DNA of 64,000 nucleotides. It comes from Flammeovirga aprica JL-4. GTDB lineage: Bacteria; Bacteroidota; Bacteroidia; Cytophagales; Flammeovirgaceae. A program made the translations under genes and the position numbers. Under the pieces are notes generated by a model. That model was not told the origin of the DNA. It was given only the letters and a program-made list of their open reading frames with translations, and made no database searches. The DNA is taken from positions 1 to 64,000 of the forward strand of contig NZ_JABANE010000042.1 in the NCBI RefSeq assembly GCF_012844305.1. Direction: 5' to 3'. Positions 25,783 to 34,922 of this stretch are shown piece after piece. The number at the start of each line of letters is the position of its first letter. Positions within the stretch are counted from its first letter, which is position 1.

Positions 25783-27441
25783 TTACTCATTGTATAATTT
25801 TTCGTAGTACTGTAACGCCATACGGTTAGCGTCGAAGTAAGGAAGAACGTCACGCATAGAGTTTTTCACACGCTCAGTCCAAGTGTCAGGCTCATCATAG
25901 TACATAGGAATGATTTCATTCTCTAAGATGTCTAATAAGCTGTTCAAATCTTGCTCGTCTTGCTCGTGGATAGGAGCGTTCAAGTCAGCTAATGGAAGAA
26001 CGAAAGAGTTCTCACCGTTAGCGAATTCAGGGATCCAACCGTCATCAGTAGAAAGGTTGATACCACCGTTCATCGCTGAAGTCATACCTGAAGTACCAGA
26101 AGCCTCACGAGGTACACGAGGGTTGTTTAACCATACGTCAGAACCTTGCTTCAACTTACGAGAAAGTTTTAATTCATAACCTACTAATACAGCCATGTTG
26201 CTGTAAGACTTCGATAAGTGAACTAATTGGTTGAACGTAGAAACCGCACCGTAATCCATTGGGTAAGGCTTACCTGCCCAGATGATTTGGATTGGCTTGT
26301 CAGGGTTGTTCATGATACGATCGAAACGCTCTTTGTTTCTAGTGATCAAGTCCGCACGCTTATAAGCTGCAAAACGACGAGCCCAAACGATAGTAAGTCT
26401 CTTAGGGTCCATTAATTTACCCGTTTGATCCGCTACTGTTTCGAATAATTTCGCTTTTAAGTAACGCTTACGCTTGATTAACTGCTCATCTTCCTCTTTG
26501 TGAAGAGCGTTGTATAACTGCTCATCAGCCCAGTAAGTACGGTTTTGAGCGTTTGTGATAGAAGTAATACGGCAGATGTCACCATATTTGTTCCACATAT
26601 CGTTAGATACTTCACCGTGTAATTTAGATACACCGTTTGCTACTCTTGATAGACGTAAACAAGCTAGTGAGTGATCGAAAGTATCGTCTTGGATACCTGT
26701 AATCTTACGAACTTGGTCTAATGGAATACCATTGAAGTAACCTAATTTATTTAAGAAGTGGATGTCGTGTTTCTCGTTACCAGCTTCTTCAGGAGTGTGA
26801 GTAGTGAATACTAATAATTCTTTCACTTTCTCCATATCACCGTCAAACTTGTTCGTTAAGTGGAACGCTGCCGGCAATGCGTGTGCTTCGTTGAAGTGGT
26901 AAACTTCCGCGTTGTATTCCAACTCGTCAAGAAGTTTAGCTCCACCTAAACCTAAAAGCATATATTGAGCTACTTTTGCAGAAGCATCAGCGTCATAAAG
27001 ACGATGAGAGATAGACTGCGATAAGTAGTCGTTTTCAGGAAGGTCAGTTGTTAAGAAGAACATCGGTACAGTGTTGAATACACCTGGACGTAAGTACTTC
27101 GCAGTTACCCAAACTGGGTGACCATTTACCTGAATAGTGAATTTAATGTTTGTGTCTTCTAAGAAGTTGTTGATTTTTTCTTGGAATAAGGCATCCATTT
27201 CCTGGTTACCTTTACGTACTTGGTCATAGTAACCATATTTCCAAAGAATACCAATTCCAATAAAGTTTTGGTTCAACTCATAAGCAGAACGCATGTGCGA
27301 ACCCGCTAAGAAACCAAGACCACCAGAGTAAATCTTGAATGGTTGGTCAATAGCGAACTCCATACAGAAGTAAGCTACACGTTTTTTATATTTTGGGTCG
27401 TAAGCATAAGGGTGCTTAAAATCTTGCTCGAAACGTGACAT
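25783..27441 (-). CDS. glgP: GT35 alpha-glucan phosphorylase-like, PLP lysine replaced
   Basis: GT35 family enzyme of 552 aa related to glycogen/maltodextrin phosphorylase, which releases glucose 1-phosphate from alpha-glucans. Seen: AYFCMEFAIDQPFKIYSGGLGFLAGSH at the N-terminus, the HFNEAHALPAAF and FTTHTPEEAGNEKHD stretches typical of the shorter alpha-glucan phosphorylases, VWARRFAAYKRADL, and EASGTSGMTSAMNGG. The usual Lys after GxM in this last motif, which binds pyridoxal phosphate, is Thr here (T454, codon 26080-26082), so classical PLP chemistry is in doubt. Codon usage favours C-ending codons, implying high expression. It is monocistronic, with a hairpin leader (27474-27520) and a terminator at 25692-25724. 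The function is either phosphorolysis by a divergent cofactor arrangement or glucan transfer or binding. Confidence 0.85.
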   Translation of the reverse strand: MSRFEQDFKHPYAYDPKYKKRVAYFCMEFAIDQPFKIYSGGLGFLAGSHMRSAYELNQNFIGIGILWKYGYYDQVRKGNQEMDALFQEKINNFLEDTNIKFTIQVNGHPVWVTAKYLRPGVFNTVPMFFLTTDLPENDYLSQSISHRLYDADASAKVAQYMLLGLGGAKLLDELEYNAEVYHFNEAHALPAAFHLTNKFDGDMEKVKELLVFTTHTPEEAGNEKHDIHFLNKLGYFNGIPLDQVRKITGIQDDTFDHSLACLRLSRVANGVSKLHGEVSNDMWNKYGDICRITSITNAQNRTYWADEQLYNALHKEEDEQLIKRKRYLKAKLFETVADQTGKLMDPKRLTIVWARRFAAYKRADLITRNKERFDRIMNNPDKPIQIIWAGKPYPMDYGAVSTFNQLVHLSKSYSNMAVLVGYELKLSRKLKQGSDVWLNNPRVPREASGTSGMTSAMNGGINLSTDDGWIPEFANGENSFVLPLADLNAPIHEQDEQDLNSLLDILENEIIPMYYDEPDTWTERVKNSMRDVLPYFDANRMALQYYEKLYNE

Positions 27442-27473
27442 ATGAAATATTAAATTAAATTGTATTATTGTTT

Positions 27474-27520
27474 ACATGCATTAAATGACGTCTTTATGAC
27501 GTTTCTTAATGCATGTGCAA
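27474..27520 (-). promoter_or_regulatory. Leader hairpin of the GT35 gene
   Basis: ACATGCATTAA pairs perfectly with TTAATGCATGT and an inner GACGTC..GACGT stem closes on TTTAT. It lies 33-79 bases before the start codon. It has no T-run in the direction of the gene, so a stability or operator role is likelier than termination. Confidence 0.5.
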
Positions 27521-27582
27521 TTTTTATAAATTATTTATGGATTAGTATGATGTAGGTCATCAAAATGAGAAAGATTTTATGT

Positions 27583-27601
27583 AACCGGTTGCGAAACCGT
27601 T
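27583..27601. promoter_or_regulatory. LacI-type operator candidate
   Basis: AACCGGTTGCGAAACCGTT is an imperfect palindrome with the central CG-containing pattern of LacI-family sites, which regulate maltodextrin genes in other bacteria. It lies about 140 bases upstream of the GT35 start. No LacI gene is in the window. Confidence 0.4.
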
Positions 27602-28024
27602 AGAATGTTAAGAGTTAAACTAAAAATATAACTTTATTCACATTTTTCATGTAAAAAATTATCTTTTTTATAAATATTTAAAAATATAAAAGAGACTGAT
27701 GTAATAAATAAATTAATATTTATATAATATCGACCATTCTTTTTAAATGTTGTTTTACTGTGGAAGGTAATTCAGTCATTATGTTGAGTATAAGTGGTCT
27801 CGCTCAATGTGTTTTTTGTTGAAATGGAGGAGGGGGAAATCAACCTGAGGTTAAATAGGTATGAACTTCTCGTTATAAAAAAAATAAGTGTAATTCTACC
27901 CTTATTTCATTGTTCTTAAAAAATGAATGTAGTTCAAAGTCAATCTAAGCTGAAAATTAATTTTGCATGAAAAAAAGGGTGAAAATGTTCTTTTCAGCCG
28001 TAAGGTAATATGGCATTTTAAATC

Positions 28025-28234
28025 TTAATTCTGAAAGGCGCTTTTAGGTGTTTTTCGGTTTAATTTTCTGATCTGAAAATACGCACCTATTAATAAAGCA
28101 AGCGCTCCCATACCCAACCAAGTGATCAGTGAAATCAATTGTATACCCAACCATGTAATCATTTTGAAAAAGGGGGTAAATAGAAATACCAAACTTATAA
28201 TAAAGAAACCAAATATTACTTTGAAGATATTCAT
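28025..28234 (-). CDS. Small two-helix membrane protein
   Basis: Protein of 69 aa with an N-terminal hydrophobic stretch (residues 3-22) and a second at about 30-53, ending in a basic tail (RKLNRKTPKSAFQN). No family recognised. I preferred this frame to an overlapping 88-codon frame on the same strand because it gives two well-formed membrane helices, a basic C-terminus and an ATG preceded by a purine/pyrimidine leader typical here; the other frame reads as an irregular Tyr/Phe/Asn mix. Confidence is moderate, as very short AT-rich frames can be spurious. Confidence 0.5.
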   Translation of the reverse strand: MNIFKVIFGFFIISLVFLFTPFFKMITWLGIQLISLITWLGMGALALLIGAYFQIRKLNRKTPKSAFQN

Positions 28235-28385
28235 AGCAAAAAGAAATAAAAGAGTTATCGATGAAATAATGAAAGTTGTATTGTACTATTAGAAACAGTA
28301 GTATACCCAATGTCTATTCTCGTCTACGTACCTGTACAGAAAAAGTTGTCGATCATAAAAAATGTATAGAAAGTAGTGATCTTCT

Positions 28386-28415
28386 TTTGTGATCTATGAT
28401 CTGTTTGTATTTTCG
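28386..28415 (+). promoter_or_regulatory. Promoter of the AddB-like gene
   Basis: TTTG (28386-28389), 18 bases, TATTTTCG (28408-28415): one mismatch to TAnnTTTG. The expected transcription start is about 20 bases before the ATG at 28442. Confidence 0.5.
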
Positions 28416-28441
28416 TTGCAATACTTTTTAAAACCTTACAG

Positions 28442-31400
28442 ATGTCACAAGATTACAGCCTTCCATTTCTAAAGTCAGTTGCTCAACGCATTTATACTGA
28501 ACATCAGCAACAGCTCACCAAAATTATAGTGGTGCTTCCTTCTCGAAGGGCTGGTATGTACTTTAAACAGTATTTCGGTGAAGTGATTCCTCAAACTACC
28601 ATAGCTCCTGCTGTACTTTCTATGGAAGGTTTTGCCGAACGCTTATCGAACCTTGTGAAAGCAGATAGTGTGACATTGCTCTTTAAATTATTCTCCCTTT
28701 ATAGAAAAAAAGATAAAACCATCACCATTGAGAAATTCGGTGCTTTGGGGAAATCCTTATTGAGGGAGTTTAATATGATTGACAACAATCTTACGGAAGA
28801 ACAGGCCGAAAAGATGTTTGAGCACCTGAAAGAGGCAAAAGCGATTGAACACTGGGCTGAAGCTTTGGGTGAGGAAGAGGAAATGATTGAGCAGGTAAGG
28901 AAAGAGCTTTTTGCAAAGAAAGAGACCATGGCAGATTTCCTTGAGTTTTGGGAGAATCTATCGTCAACTTACTTTGAGTTTAAAGAGGTATTGAAAAAAG
29001 AAGGTTATGCTTATGGTGGTTTAGCTTTTAGAGAGGCTTACAATCACCTTGAAAGCAGAATTGATTATTTAGGAATTAAAAAAGTAATATTTGCGGGTTT
29101 CTCCCAGATGTCAGGCGTGGAACAGGCCATTGTGCAGAAGCTGACAGATATAGGGAAAGCACAGACTTTCTTTGATGCCGACAAACAATATTTCAGCAAA
29201 TACCACGAAGCAGGTCATTATTTAAGACGCTACACGGAAGGGTTTGCGAAACAGCATATCGATTTTCAGAAAGATTGGTGGAGCACGCATCCTAAGCAGG
29301 TGGAAATTAAAGCCATCAGTAATGTGGTGGGGCAAGCAAAATATGCAGGCGAGTGGTTGAAAAGTTTACTGGATACTCCTGAGAAAAGAGCGGAGTTTCA
29401 AAAAACACTCAATCATACCGCCATTCTTCTTCCTGATGAAGCCTTGTTGCCGTCACTTTTAAGATCACTTCCTGAAATAGATTTTGGTGGAGAACAGACG
29501 TTGGCGCAAATGACCAACATCACAATGGGTATGCCTTTCTTTAAAACGCCATTGTTTGATTTGTTGAGAACGATCTTTCAGTTGCAGGAAAGAATGAAAC
29601 TTTCGGAAGAAAACCAAAGATGTGCTTATTTCAAAGATGTTCAGAATGTATTGCGACACCCTTATTTCCAATACACAAGTTCTTTGAAAGAGTTTGAAGA
29701 GATTTCGACAACAATTCTGGATGAAATCGTAAAGCAGAAAATGGTTTGGGTGCCTTTGGAGAAAATCAATGATTGGGGCGATAAGCATCCTATTTACAGA
29801 GCCGTTTTCCAATATTGGGGTAATGACTATCGTAATGCCTTAAGTTCTTTTGTAGAATTGATAAAAGTTTTGGCTGAAATTCTAAAAGCCAATCCTGATA
29901 CATTGGGTGTTTCTTCTGCTGAGACATTAGAAGAGTCTTTTGAAGGAGAATTGCTAGTGCAGTTTTATAAAGTCATCCGACGTCTTCAGGACACATTGCC
30001 ACAGTTTGCAAAAGAAAGCGGTCAATTGTCTATTTCTGTTTTCAAATCATTGCTTTTGGAATTGTTGCGCTCATCCAATGTGCCATTTACAGGTGTGCCT
30101 ATTGCTCCACTGCAGATCATGGGTATGCTAGAAAGTAGAGCGTTGGATTTTAAGAATATTCTGATCCTTTCTTGTAATGAAGGAAATTTACCAATCAAAA
30201 AAGCCGTAGAGGCCATTATTCCTTTTGACACAAGGGTGCAGTATGGTATGCCTACTTATATGGATAATGAAGCCGCCTTCGCTTATACTTTTTATAGATT
30301 ATTCCATAGAGCAGAAAACTTAGTTTTTGCTTATTTGGATGGTAATGCTGGAGGGGATATTGGAGAGATGAGCCGTTTGGTATTACAGGTGAAAGAAGAA
30401 CTGGCTGAAATTCCTTCCAATCAAATTTCTCTGAAAACAGATGTATGGTTACTGTCCAAAGCAGATAAAGCCATGGCACTTCCTGTTACCATTGAAAAAG
30501 AAGAAGTATTACAGCGAAGAATTAAAGAACGTTTAGCAGGAGGTGTCAGCCCTTCAGCTTTGAATTCATTTATCAGAAATCCACTTACTTTTATTGATGA
30601 GAAAGTGTTGAAGTTGAAAGAAGAGGAAGAGGTGGAAGAAGATTTGGACAACAGAACATTTGGTAACTTGATTCACTTGGCTTGTGAGTGGGGATTAAGA
30701 AGAATGGCAGGTCTGAAAGATGATGATGAAGACACACCTTTTGTATTGAGAAAAGAACATTTTGAGAATGCTATTTCTGATACCACTTTTATTCTTAAAC
30801 TGATTCAAGATGTAGCCAAAGAAGAAGGGGCGGATATGAGCAGAGGGCAGAATTTATTGCTTAAGGCCGTTGCTCAAAACCTATTGGTTCGTTTCTTCAA
30901 AAAGCAAATTGAAGAGATTGAAAAATCAAATGATAAAGCCATCACTATTGTTGGGTTGGAGAAATTTGTGGACCATACTTTTGAAGTGGAAGTAGACGGA
31001 GAGAAATTCCCTGTAAAGCTTTCTGGTATGGCAGATAGGATAGATGTGATCGATGGTCAGCTGAGAGTAGTAGATTATAAATCGGGGGGCTATAATCCAA
31101 CGGACTTGGGTGTGAAAAACTGGACCGATTTATTGGAAGATGAGCATAAAGGCAAGTTCCTGCAGTTGGTGGTTTATAGCTACCTTCTTACAAAAGCGGG
31201 ATTGGACGACTCAAATTTCAGGTTCCAGCAAAAGCTCAATAATGCAGGTGTTATTATTCAAAAAGAAAAACTGACAGCAATAGATTTAAGCAAAGGTGTG
31301 GCCTCAGGATTTTATTTTTTCAGAAAAATAAATGAAGGTTTGAAGACCTGTAAAGTGGATCAGCCTATAGGAGAAATCCAAGAATTAGACTTTTTAGAAA

Positions 31401-31474
31401 AAACCGAAAAACTGATAGAGGAAATCGTGAAAATGATGCTTGACACTGAAAAACTATTGGAAGATGTAATCTGA
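28442..31474 (+). CDS. AddB-like PD-(D/E)XK nuclease/helicase-related protein
   Basis: Large protein of 1010 aa corresponding to the Bacteroidota AddB-type subunit of a recombination helicase-nuclease. Seen: an N-terminal region related to UvrD-type helicases but with the Walker A replaced by VVLPSRRAGMYF, helicase-like middle regions (MGMPFFKTPLFDLLRTIF, GMLESRALDFKNILILSCNEGNLP), and a C-terminal nuclease from about 690 with LIHLACEWGLR, then ADRIDVIDGQLRVVDYKSGG, which supplies the D and DxK catalytic residues. As in AddB, the ATPase centre looks inactive while the nuclease is intact. The partner AddA is not in the window. The role in double-strand break repair is from family knowledge. 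Confidence 0.85.
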   Translation: MSQDYSLPFLKSVAQRIYTEHQQQLTKIIVVLPSRRAGMYFKQYFGEVIPQTTIAPAVLSMEGFAERLSNLVKADSVTLLFKLFSLYRKKDKTITIEKFGALGKSLLREFNMIDNNLTEEQAEKMFEHLKEAKAIEHWAEALGEEEEMIEQVRKELFAKKETMADFLEFWENLSSTYFEFKEVLKKEGYAYGGLAFREAYNHLESRIDYLGIKKVIFAGFSQMSGVEQAIVQKLTDIGKAQTFFDADKQYFSKYHEAGHYLRRYTEGFAKQHIDFQKDWWSTHPKQVEIKAISNVVGQAKYAGEWLKSLLDTPEKRAEFQKTLNHTAILLPDEALLPSLLRSLPEIDFGGEQTLAQMTNITMGMPFFKTPLFDLLRTIFQLQERMKLSEENQRCAYFKDVQNVLRHPYFQYTSSLKEFEEISTTILDEIVKQKMVWVPLEKINDWGDKHPIYRAVFQYWGNDYRNALSSFVELIKVLAEILKANPDTLGVSSAETLEESFEGELLVQFYKVIRRLQDTLPQFAKESGQLSISVFKSLLLELLRSSNVPFTGVPIAPLQIMGMLESRALDFKNILILSCNEGNLPIKKAVEAIIPFDTRVQYGMPTYMDNEAAFAYTFYRLFHRAENLVFAYLDGNAGGDIGEMSRLVLQVKEELAEIPSNQISLKTDVWLLSKADKAMALPVTIEKEEVLQRRIKERLAGGVSPSALNSFIRNPLTFIDEKVLKLKEEEEVEEDLDNRTFGNLIHLACEWGLRRMAGLKDDDEDTPFVLRKEHFENAISDTTFILKLIQDVAKEEGADMSRGQNLLLKAVAQNLLVRFFKKQIEEIEKSNDKAITIVGLEKFVDHTFEVEVDGEKFPVKLSGMADRIDVIDGQLRVVDYKSGGYNPTDLGVKNWTDLLEDEHKGKFLQLVVYSYLLTKAGLDDSNFRFQQKLNNAGVIIQKEKLTAIDLSKGVASGFYFFRKINEGLKTCKVDQPIGEIQELDFLEKTEKLIEEIVKMMLDTEKLLEDVI

Positions 31475-31576
31475 ATTATAAAAAAACTTAAGTAATTAAA
31501 ATTAAGGAGTGGATCTAAGAAGTAATTTGTTTCTTGATTATAACTTGGGATGTTCTATTGAGGACGATCTATTTAT

Positions 31577-32833
31577 ATGCTAATTATACCTAATACAAAA
31601 CATACAATACAAAGATACCTTACGCTCTTTGTTGCATTGATTACCTCTTCCTTTTGTGCAAACGAGGCTAGGTCACAAACTTCCTTGCCGTCCTTGGATG
31701 AAGTAGATATGCTGATGACTAATCTTACTGTACAGTTAGAGATTACGTCGGGTATTGATGCTATGTATAATTTTGATTTCAAGGTAGCCGAAGGGCAGTT
31801 TAATTGGCTCAAAAGTCATTACCCCGAACATCCTCTTCCTTATTTCCTATTAGGCCTTTCACAGTGGTGGAAAATCGTTCCCAATATTGAGAACACCGCT
31901 TATGATAAGGACTTTTTTGTATATATGGATTCCGCAATTTATTATGCAGATAGGATCTATAAAAAAGACAAAGAAAATCAGGAAGCCCTTTTTATCCTAG
32001 CCGGAACTTGGGCCTTTGAAGGACGCCTGAATGGAGAAAGACATAACTGGGCCAAAGCCACTTTTGCAGTCCGAAAAGCACTTAACTATTTCGACCGCTT
32101 GAAAGGAATGCCCAAAACACCACTCACCCCTGAGTTGCTTTACGGCGATGGATTATACAATTACTATGTGGAGTGGATCAAAGAGAATTATAAAATGCTC
32201 CGCACCGTTCTGTGGATGTTTGACAGTGGCGACAAAGCACTGGGAATTGAGCAGCTGGAAACATGTGGAAAGGAAGCCTTTTATACGCGTATCGAAGCCA
32301 TGTATTACCTGATGAAAGTACATTCGTCTAGTGGCGGAAAAATGATACGTGCATTACAGATTTCAGAATATTTATATAAAAAATACCCCAACAACCCTTA
32401 CTTCCAAAGATACTACGCACGTTTGTTGTATTACAGCGGACGCTACCCTCAGTTGCATACTGTCAGTAAGTTGTTACTTGAAAGAGTAGACGCAGGCATG
32501 ATGGGTTATGAAGAAATGAGTGGAAGATACGCCGCTTTTTACCTTGGAGCCTATTACAGAGATTACCTGAGTAATCCAGAAAAGGCCAATTATTATTATG
32601 AAAGAGCCGTCAAATTTGTAGAAGATATTGGTGACTATGGTTCGGGTTACTATCACTATTCACTTGCCGCACTAGCACAGTACGCAAGGCGTAAAAAAGA
32701 TTGGGAAACTGCGGATTATTATTATTCTAAAATCCTGACTTATGCTGCCGGAAGGAAAAAGCTGCAAGAGGAAGCAAAGCAATTCAGAAAAGAAAATAAA
32801 AAGCGGAAAAGAGCTGAACGAAAAAAAAAATAG
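31577..32833 (+). CDS. Exported TPR-repeat protein
   Basis: Protein of 418 aa with a signal-like N-terminus (TLFVALITSSFCANEARSQ) and several TPR-like units, for example FDFKVAEGQFNWLKSHYPEHPLPYFLLGLSQWW and NPYFQRYYARLLYYSGRYPQ, ending in a very basic tail (KKRKRAERKKK). No enzyme motifs; such proteins organise envelope or surface complexes. Its gene lies 102 bases after the AddB-like gene on the same strand and carries its own terminator (32832-32870). The first Met at 31577 leads to a long n-region; a later start is not available. Confidence 0.75.
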   Translation: MLIIPNTKHTIQRYLTLFVALITSSFCANEARSQTSLPSLDEVDMLMTNLTVQLEITSGIDAMYNFDFKVAEGQFNWLKSHYPEHPLPYFLLGLSQWWKIVPNIENTAYDKDFFVYMDSAIYYADRIYKKDKENQEALFILAGTWAFEGRLNGERHNWAKATFAVRKALNYFDRLKGMPKTPLTPELLYGDGLYNYYVEWIKENYKMLRTVLWMFDSGDKALGIEQLETCGKEAFYTRIEAMYYLMKVHSSSGGKMIRALQISEYLYKKYPNNPYFQRYYARLLYYSGRYPQLHTVSKLLLERVDAGMMGYEEMSGRYAAFYLGAYYRDYLSNPEKANYYYERAVKFVEDIGDYGSGYYHYSLAALAQYARRKKDWETADYYYSKILTYAAGRKKLQEEAKQFRKENKKRKRAERKKK

Positions 32834-32870
32834 CCTTGTCATAATGGAAAATGATAAGGCTGTTTTTTTT
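32832..32870 (+). terminator. Terminator of the TPR protein gene
   Basis: AGCCTT..TCAT pairs with ATGA..AAGGCT with one bulge on each side, followed by eight T. It overlaps the stop codon and touches the next repeat. Confidence 0.8.
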
Positions 32871-33002
32871 GAATGAAGAATGAAGAATTAAGGTGGTCCG
32901 TGCTGTGGCCCATGAAATGTTTTTCATGAAGGCCTAATAACCACCATAAAAATCATATTACGAACCATAATTCTTAACTCTTAACTCTTCATTCTTAACT
33001 CA
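32871..33002. repeat. GAATGAAGAATT palindromic element, copy 2
   Basis: Starts GAATGAAGAATGAAGAATTA and ends with the inverse (CATAATTCTTAACTC.. TTCATTCTT). The middle shares TAATAACCACCATAAAAA and CGAACCATAATTCT with copy 1 and has an extra hairpin GGCC.ATGAA..TTCAT.GGCC (32907-32934). It sits at the 3' ends of two convergent transcripts. Confidence 0.65.
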
Positions 33003-33007
33003 AAAAA

Positions 33008-33775
33008 CTATTGATCAATCCACATTTTAAATGAATTCGCTTTCAACCTACTGATCATAATTTCCGGTTGTTCACTTGTAGTCAGGAAAACGGCTAGCTT
33101 ACCACCAAAGTGATTTTCAAAACTTTTGATACTTTGAATATTGACAATACAGCTTCTGTTAACACGGAAAAAATCTTTGGGATCTAGTTGTGATTCCAAG
33201 CTTTCTAAGGTGTGATTCAGAATATGTTCTTTACCGCTGAAAAGTACAGCAGTGGTAATATTGACTTCACTTTTTAAGTAGGCAATTTCACTGACATCCA
33301 GTTTGAAAAAAGCTTGAACTCCATGAATCAAAAAACGCTTCCTGTATTCTTTTTTCTCCCCTTGAATAGCGGAAAGAATCAATTGGTAATCGATCTGTTC
33401 CGACTTGTTGGGTGTCTTGCTTGCCTCCAATTTTTCAATGGATTTACTCAGTTTATTTTCGTCTACTGGCTTTAAAAGGTAATCAACACTATTGACCTCA
33501 AAAGCCTGAATAGCATATTGATTAAAAGCGGTGGTGAAAATGATGGGTTGAGGGATATGAACTTGATCAAATATTGAAAATGAAATACCATCCTTTAATT
33601 GGATATCCATAAAAATAACATCACAGTTTTCCGCTTTGGGTGATGAAAACCACTCGACTGCTGTACTCACTTTGTCTATTTTATCCATTAAATTCCATTC
33701 AGGTCGAAGTGTTTGAACCATCAGTTCCAACATTTCGGCATTGTACATCTCATCTTCAATAATTAAGTAGTTCAT
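33008..33775 (-). CDS. LytTR response regulator
   Basis: Response regulator of 255 aa. Seen: receiver domain (1-120) with acidic pocket E7/D8, phospho-acceptor D57 in VIFMDIQL and the K103-type motif LLKPVDENKL; LytTR DNA-binding domain from about 150 to 255 (FLIHGVQAFFKLDVSEIAYLKSEVNITTAVLFSG, DFFRVNRSCIVNIQSIKSF). It is the last gene of the RND operon, 12 bases after the LytS-type kinase, which is its obvious partner. Together they probably adjust the efflux operon or envelope genes. Confidence 0.93.
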   Translation of the reverse strand: MNYLIIEDEMYNAEMLELMVQTLRPEWNLMDKIDKVSTAVEWFSSPKAENCDVIFMDIQLKDGISFSIFDQVHIPQPIIFTTAFNQYAIQAFEVNSVDYLLKPVDENKLSKSIEKLEASKTPNKSEQIDYQLILSAIQGEKKEYRKRFLIHGVQAFFKLDVSEIAYLKSEVNITTAVLFSGKEHILNHTLESLESQLDPKDFFRVNRSCIVNIQSIKSFENHFGGKLAVFLTTSEQPEIMISRLKANSFKMWIDQ

Positions 33776-33787
33776 TTATTTATGGTT

Positions 33788-34822
33788 TTATAATAAGGGT
33801 AATTTCACTTTAAAATGTGTGGTTGTTTTCTCAATAATCAAAGGTTGGTCAATCAATATGGCAAATCTCTTTTTAAGGTTTTCCAACCCTTTTTTGGTAG
33901 AATAAGCTGAAGCTTTTTCATTCAATGAATTTTGAATCACAATATATTCCTCTTCTTCAAAAATTTCAATATTCAAAGGCGAATGTTCATCGGCAATATT
34001 ATGTTTGATGGCATTCTCAATCAGTAATTGAAAAGTCATAGGAGGAATTTCCTTGCTCATGCATTTTTCAGAGATATTGATGTCTAGAAAAATACTATTC
34101 TTGGCTCTTTCTTGATGTAGAGAAGTATATTGTTTTACAAATTCAATTTCTTCTTTCACCAAGATCGTCACCCAATCAGAATGCTGTAAAGCGTAACGGC
34201 TAATACTTGAGAAGTTCTGAATAAAGTCTTTGGCTTCCTGTTCTTTCTTTAAAACAATAAGCGATTTCAAAATACTTAAGTTATTGAAGAAAAAGTGAGG
34301 ATTCAATTGATCTTGGAGTGCTTTGTAACTCATTTCTAATTTCTCCACTTTCAAGTTTTCTACTTCCAATACCATTTCCAGCCCTTTTTTGATGATTCTG
34401 AAAAGCAGGAATAAAAAACTGATAGAGATAAAGACAATAATTGAAATCAGAAGAAAAAGTACGGTGGCGATGATGGTATCCCTTTCATAATTGGGAAATT
34501 GAATAAGATACATCAAACCGGCCATAATAATCACAGCAACGATGGATGAATAACCCAATTGACTTAAAATTCTCTTTTTGAAATTTTTGGGAGAAATGGG
34601 GATTTTTTGTTCTAGCTTTTTATCAATCCAAATAATGGATTCTACTAATATGACATAGAATAAAGTTCCAGCCGTAAAAGGAACCGTAATACTCATTCCT
34701 TCAGGAGGACCGCCCATCAATTGCAGTAATAAATAATTGGATAGAAACCCCAGAAGAATAGTAAGCAGTATTCTTTTGATGATGTATTTTGGGGCATATA
34801 TGGTGTCTTCGTTGTGAATCAT
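33788..34822 (-). CDS. LytS-type sensor histidine kinase
   Basis: Membrane kinase of 344 aa. Seen: four membrane segments in the first 145 residues with almost no extracytoplasmic domain, a short coiled coil, then the LytS-type (HisKA_7TM/His_kinase, PF06580-like) phosphorylation motif LNPHFFFNNL with H176, and an ATPase domain with N-box FQLLIENAIKHN and a late KGLENLKKRF. The sensor is therefore intramembrane, which suits detection of membrane stress or lipophilic compounds. It lies between the TolC gene (100 bases upstream) and the LytTR gene (12 bases downstream). Confidence 0.92.
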   Translation of the reverse strand: MIHNEDTIYAPKYIIKRILLTILLGFLSNYLLLQLMGGPPEGMSITVPFTAGTLFYVILVESIIWIDKKLEQKIPISPKNFKKRILSQLGYSSIVAVIIMAGLMYLIQFPNYERDTIIATVLFLLISIIVFISISFLFLLFRIIKKGLEMVLEVENLKVEKLEMSYKALQDQLNPHFFFNNLSILKSLIVLKKEQEAKDFIQNFSSISRYALQHSDWVTILVKEEIEFVKQYTSLHQERAKNSIFLDINISEKCMSKEIPPMTFQLLIENAIKHNIADEHSPLNIEIFEEEEYIVIQNSLNEKASAYSTKKGLENLKKRFAILIDQPLIIEKTTTHFKVKLPLL

Positions 34823-34922
34823 ACTTTTTTAGAAATGCACTCTACCAAATGTAAAAAACTTTCGGTAGAGTGCGAACATGTAACGAACATTACATGCTTT
34901 TCATTGTTGGAAATAACGATTA

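Larger units (their letters stand above)
27442..28024. other. Long leader and upstream region of the GT35 gene
   Basis: No gene. It contains a strong hairpin at 27474-27520 and a LacI-type palindrome at 27583-27601. The rest is AT-rich without further structure that I can support. Confidence 0.5.

Noticed and set aside
28044..28310. 88-codon frame on the minus strand overlapping the small membrane gene at 28025-28234
   Set aside because: Composition is irregular and AT-driven, while the other frame gives two clean hydrophobic helices with a basic tail. Both being real is unlikely.
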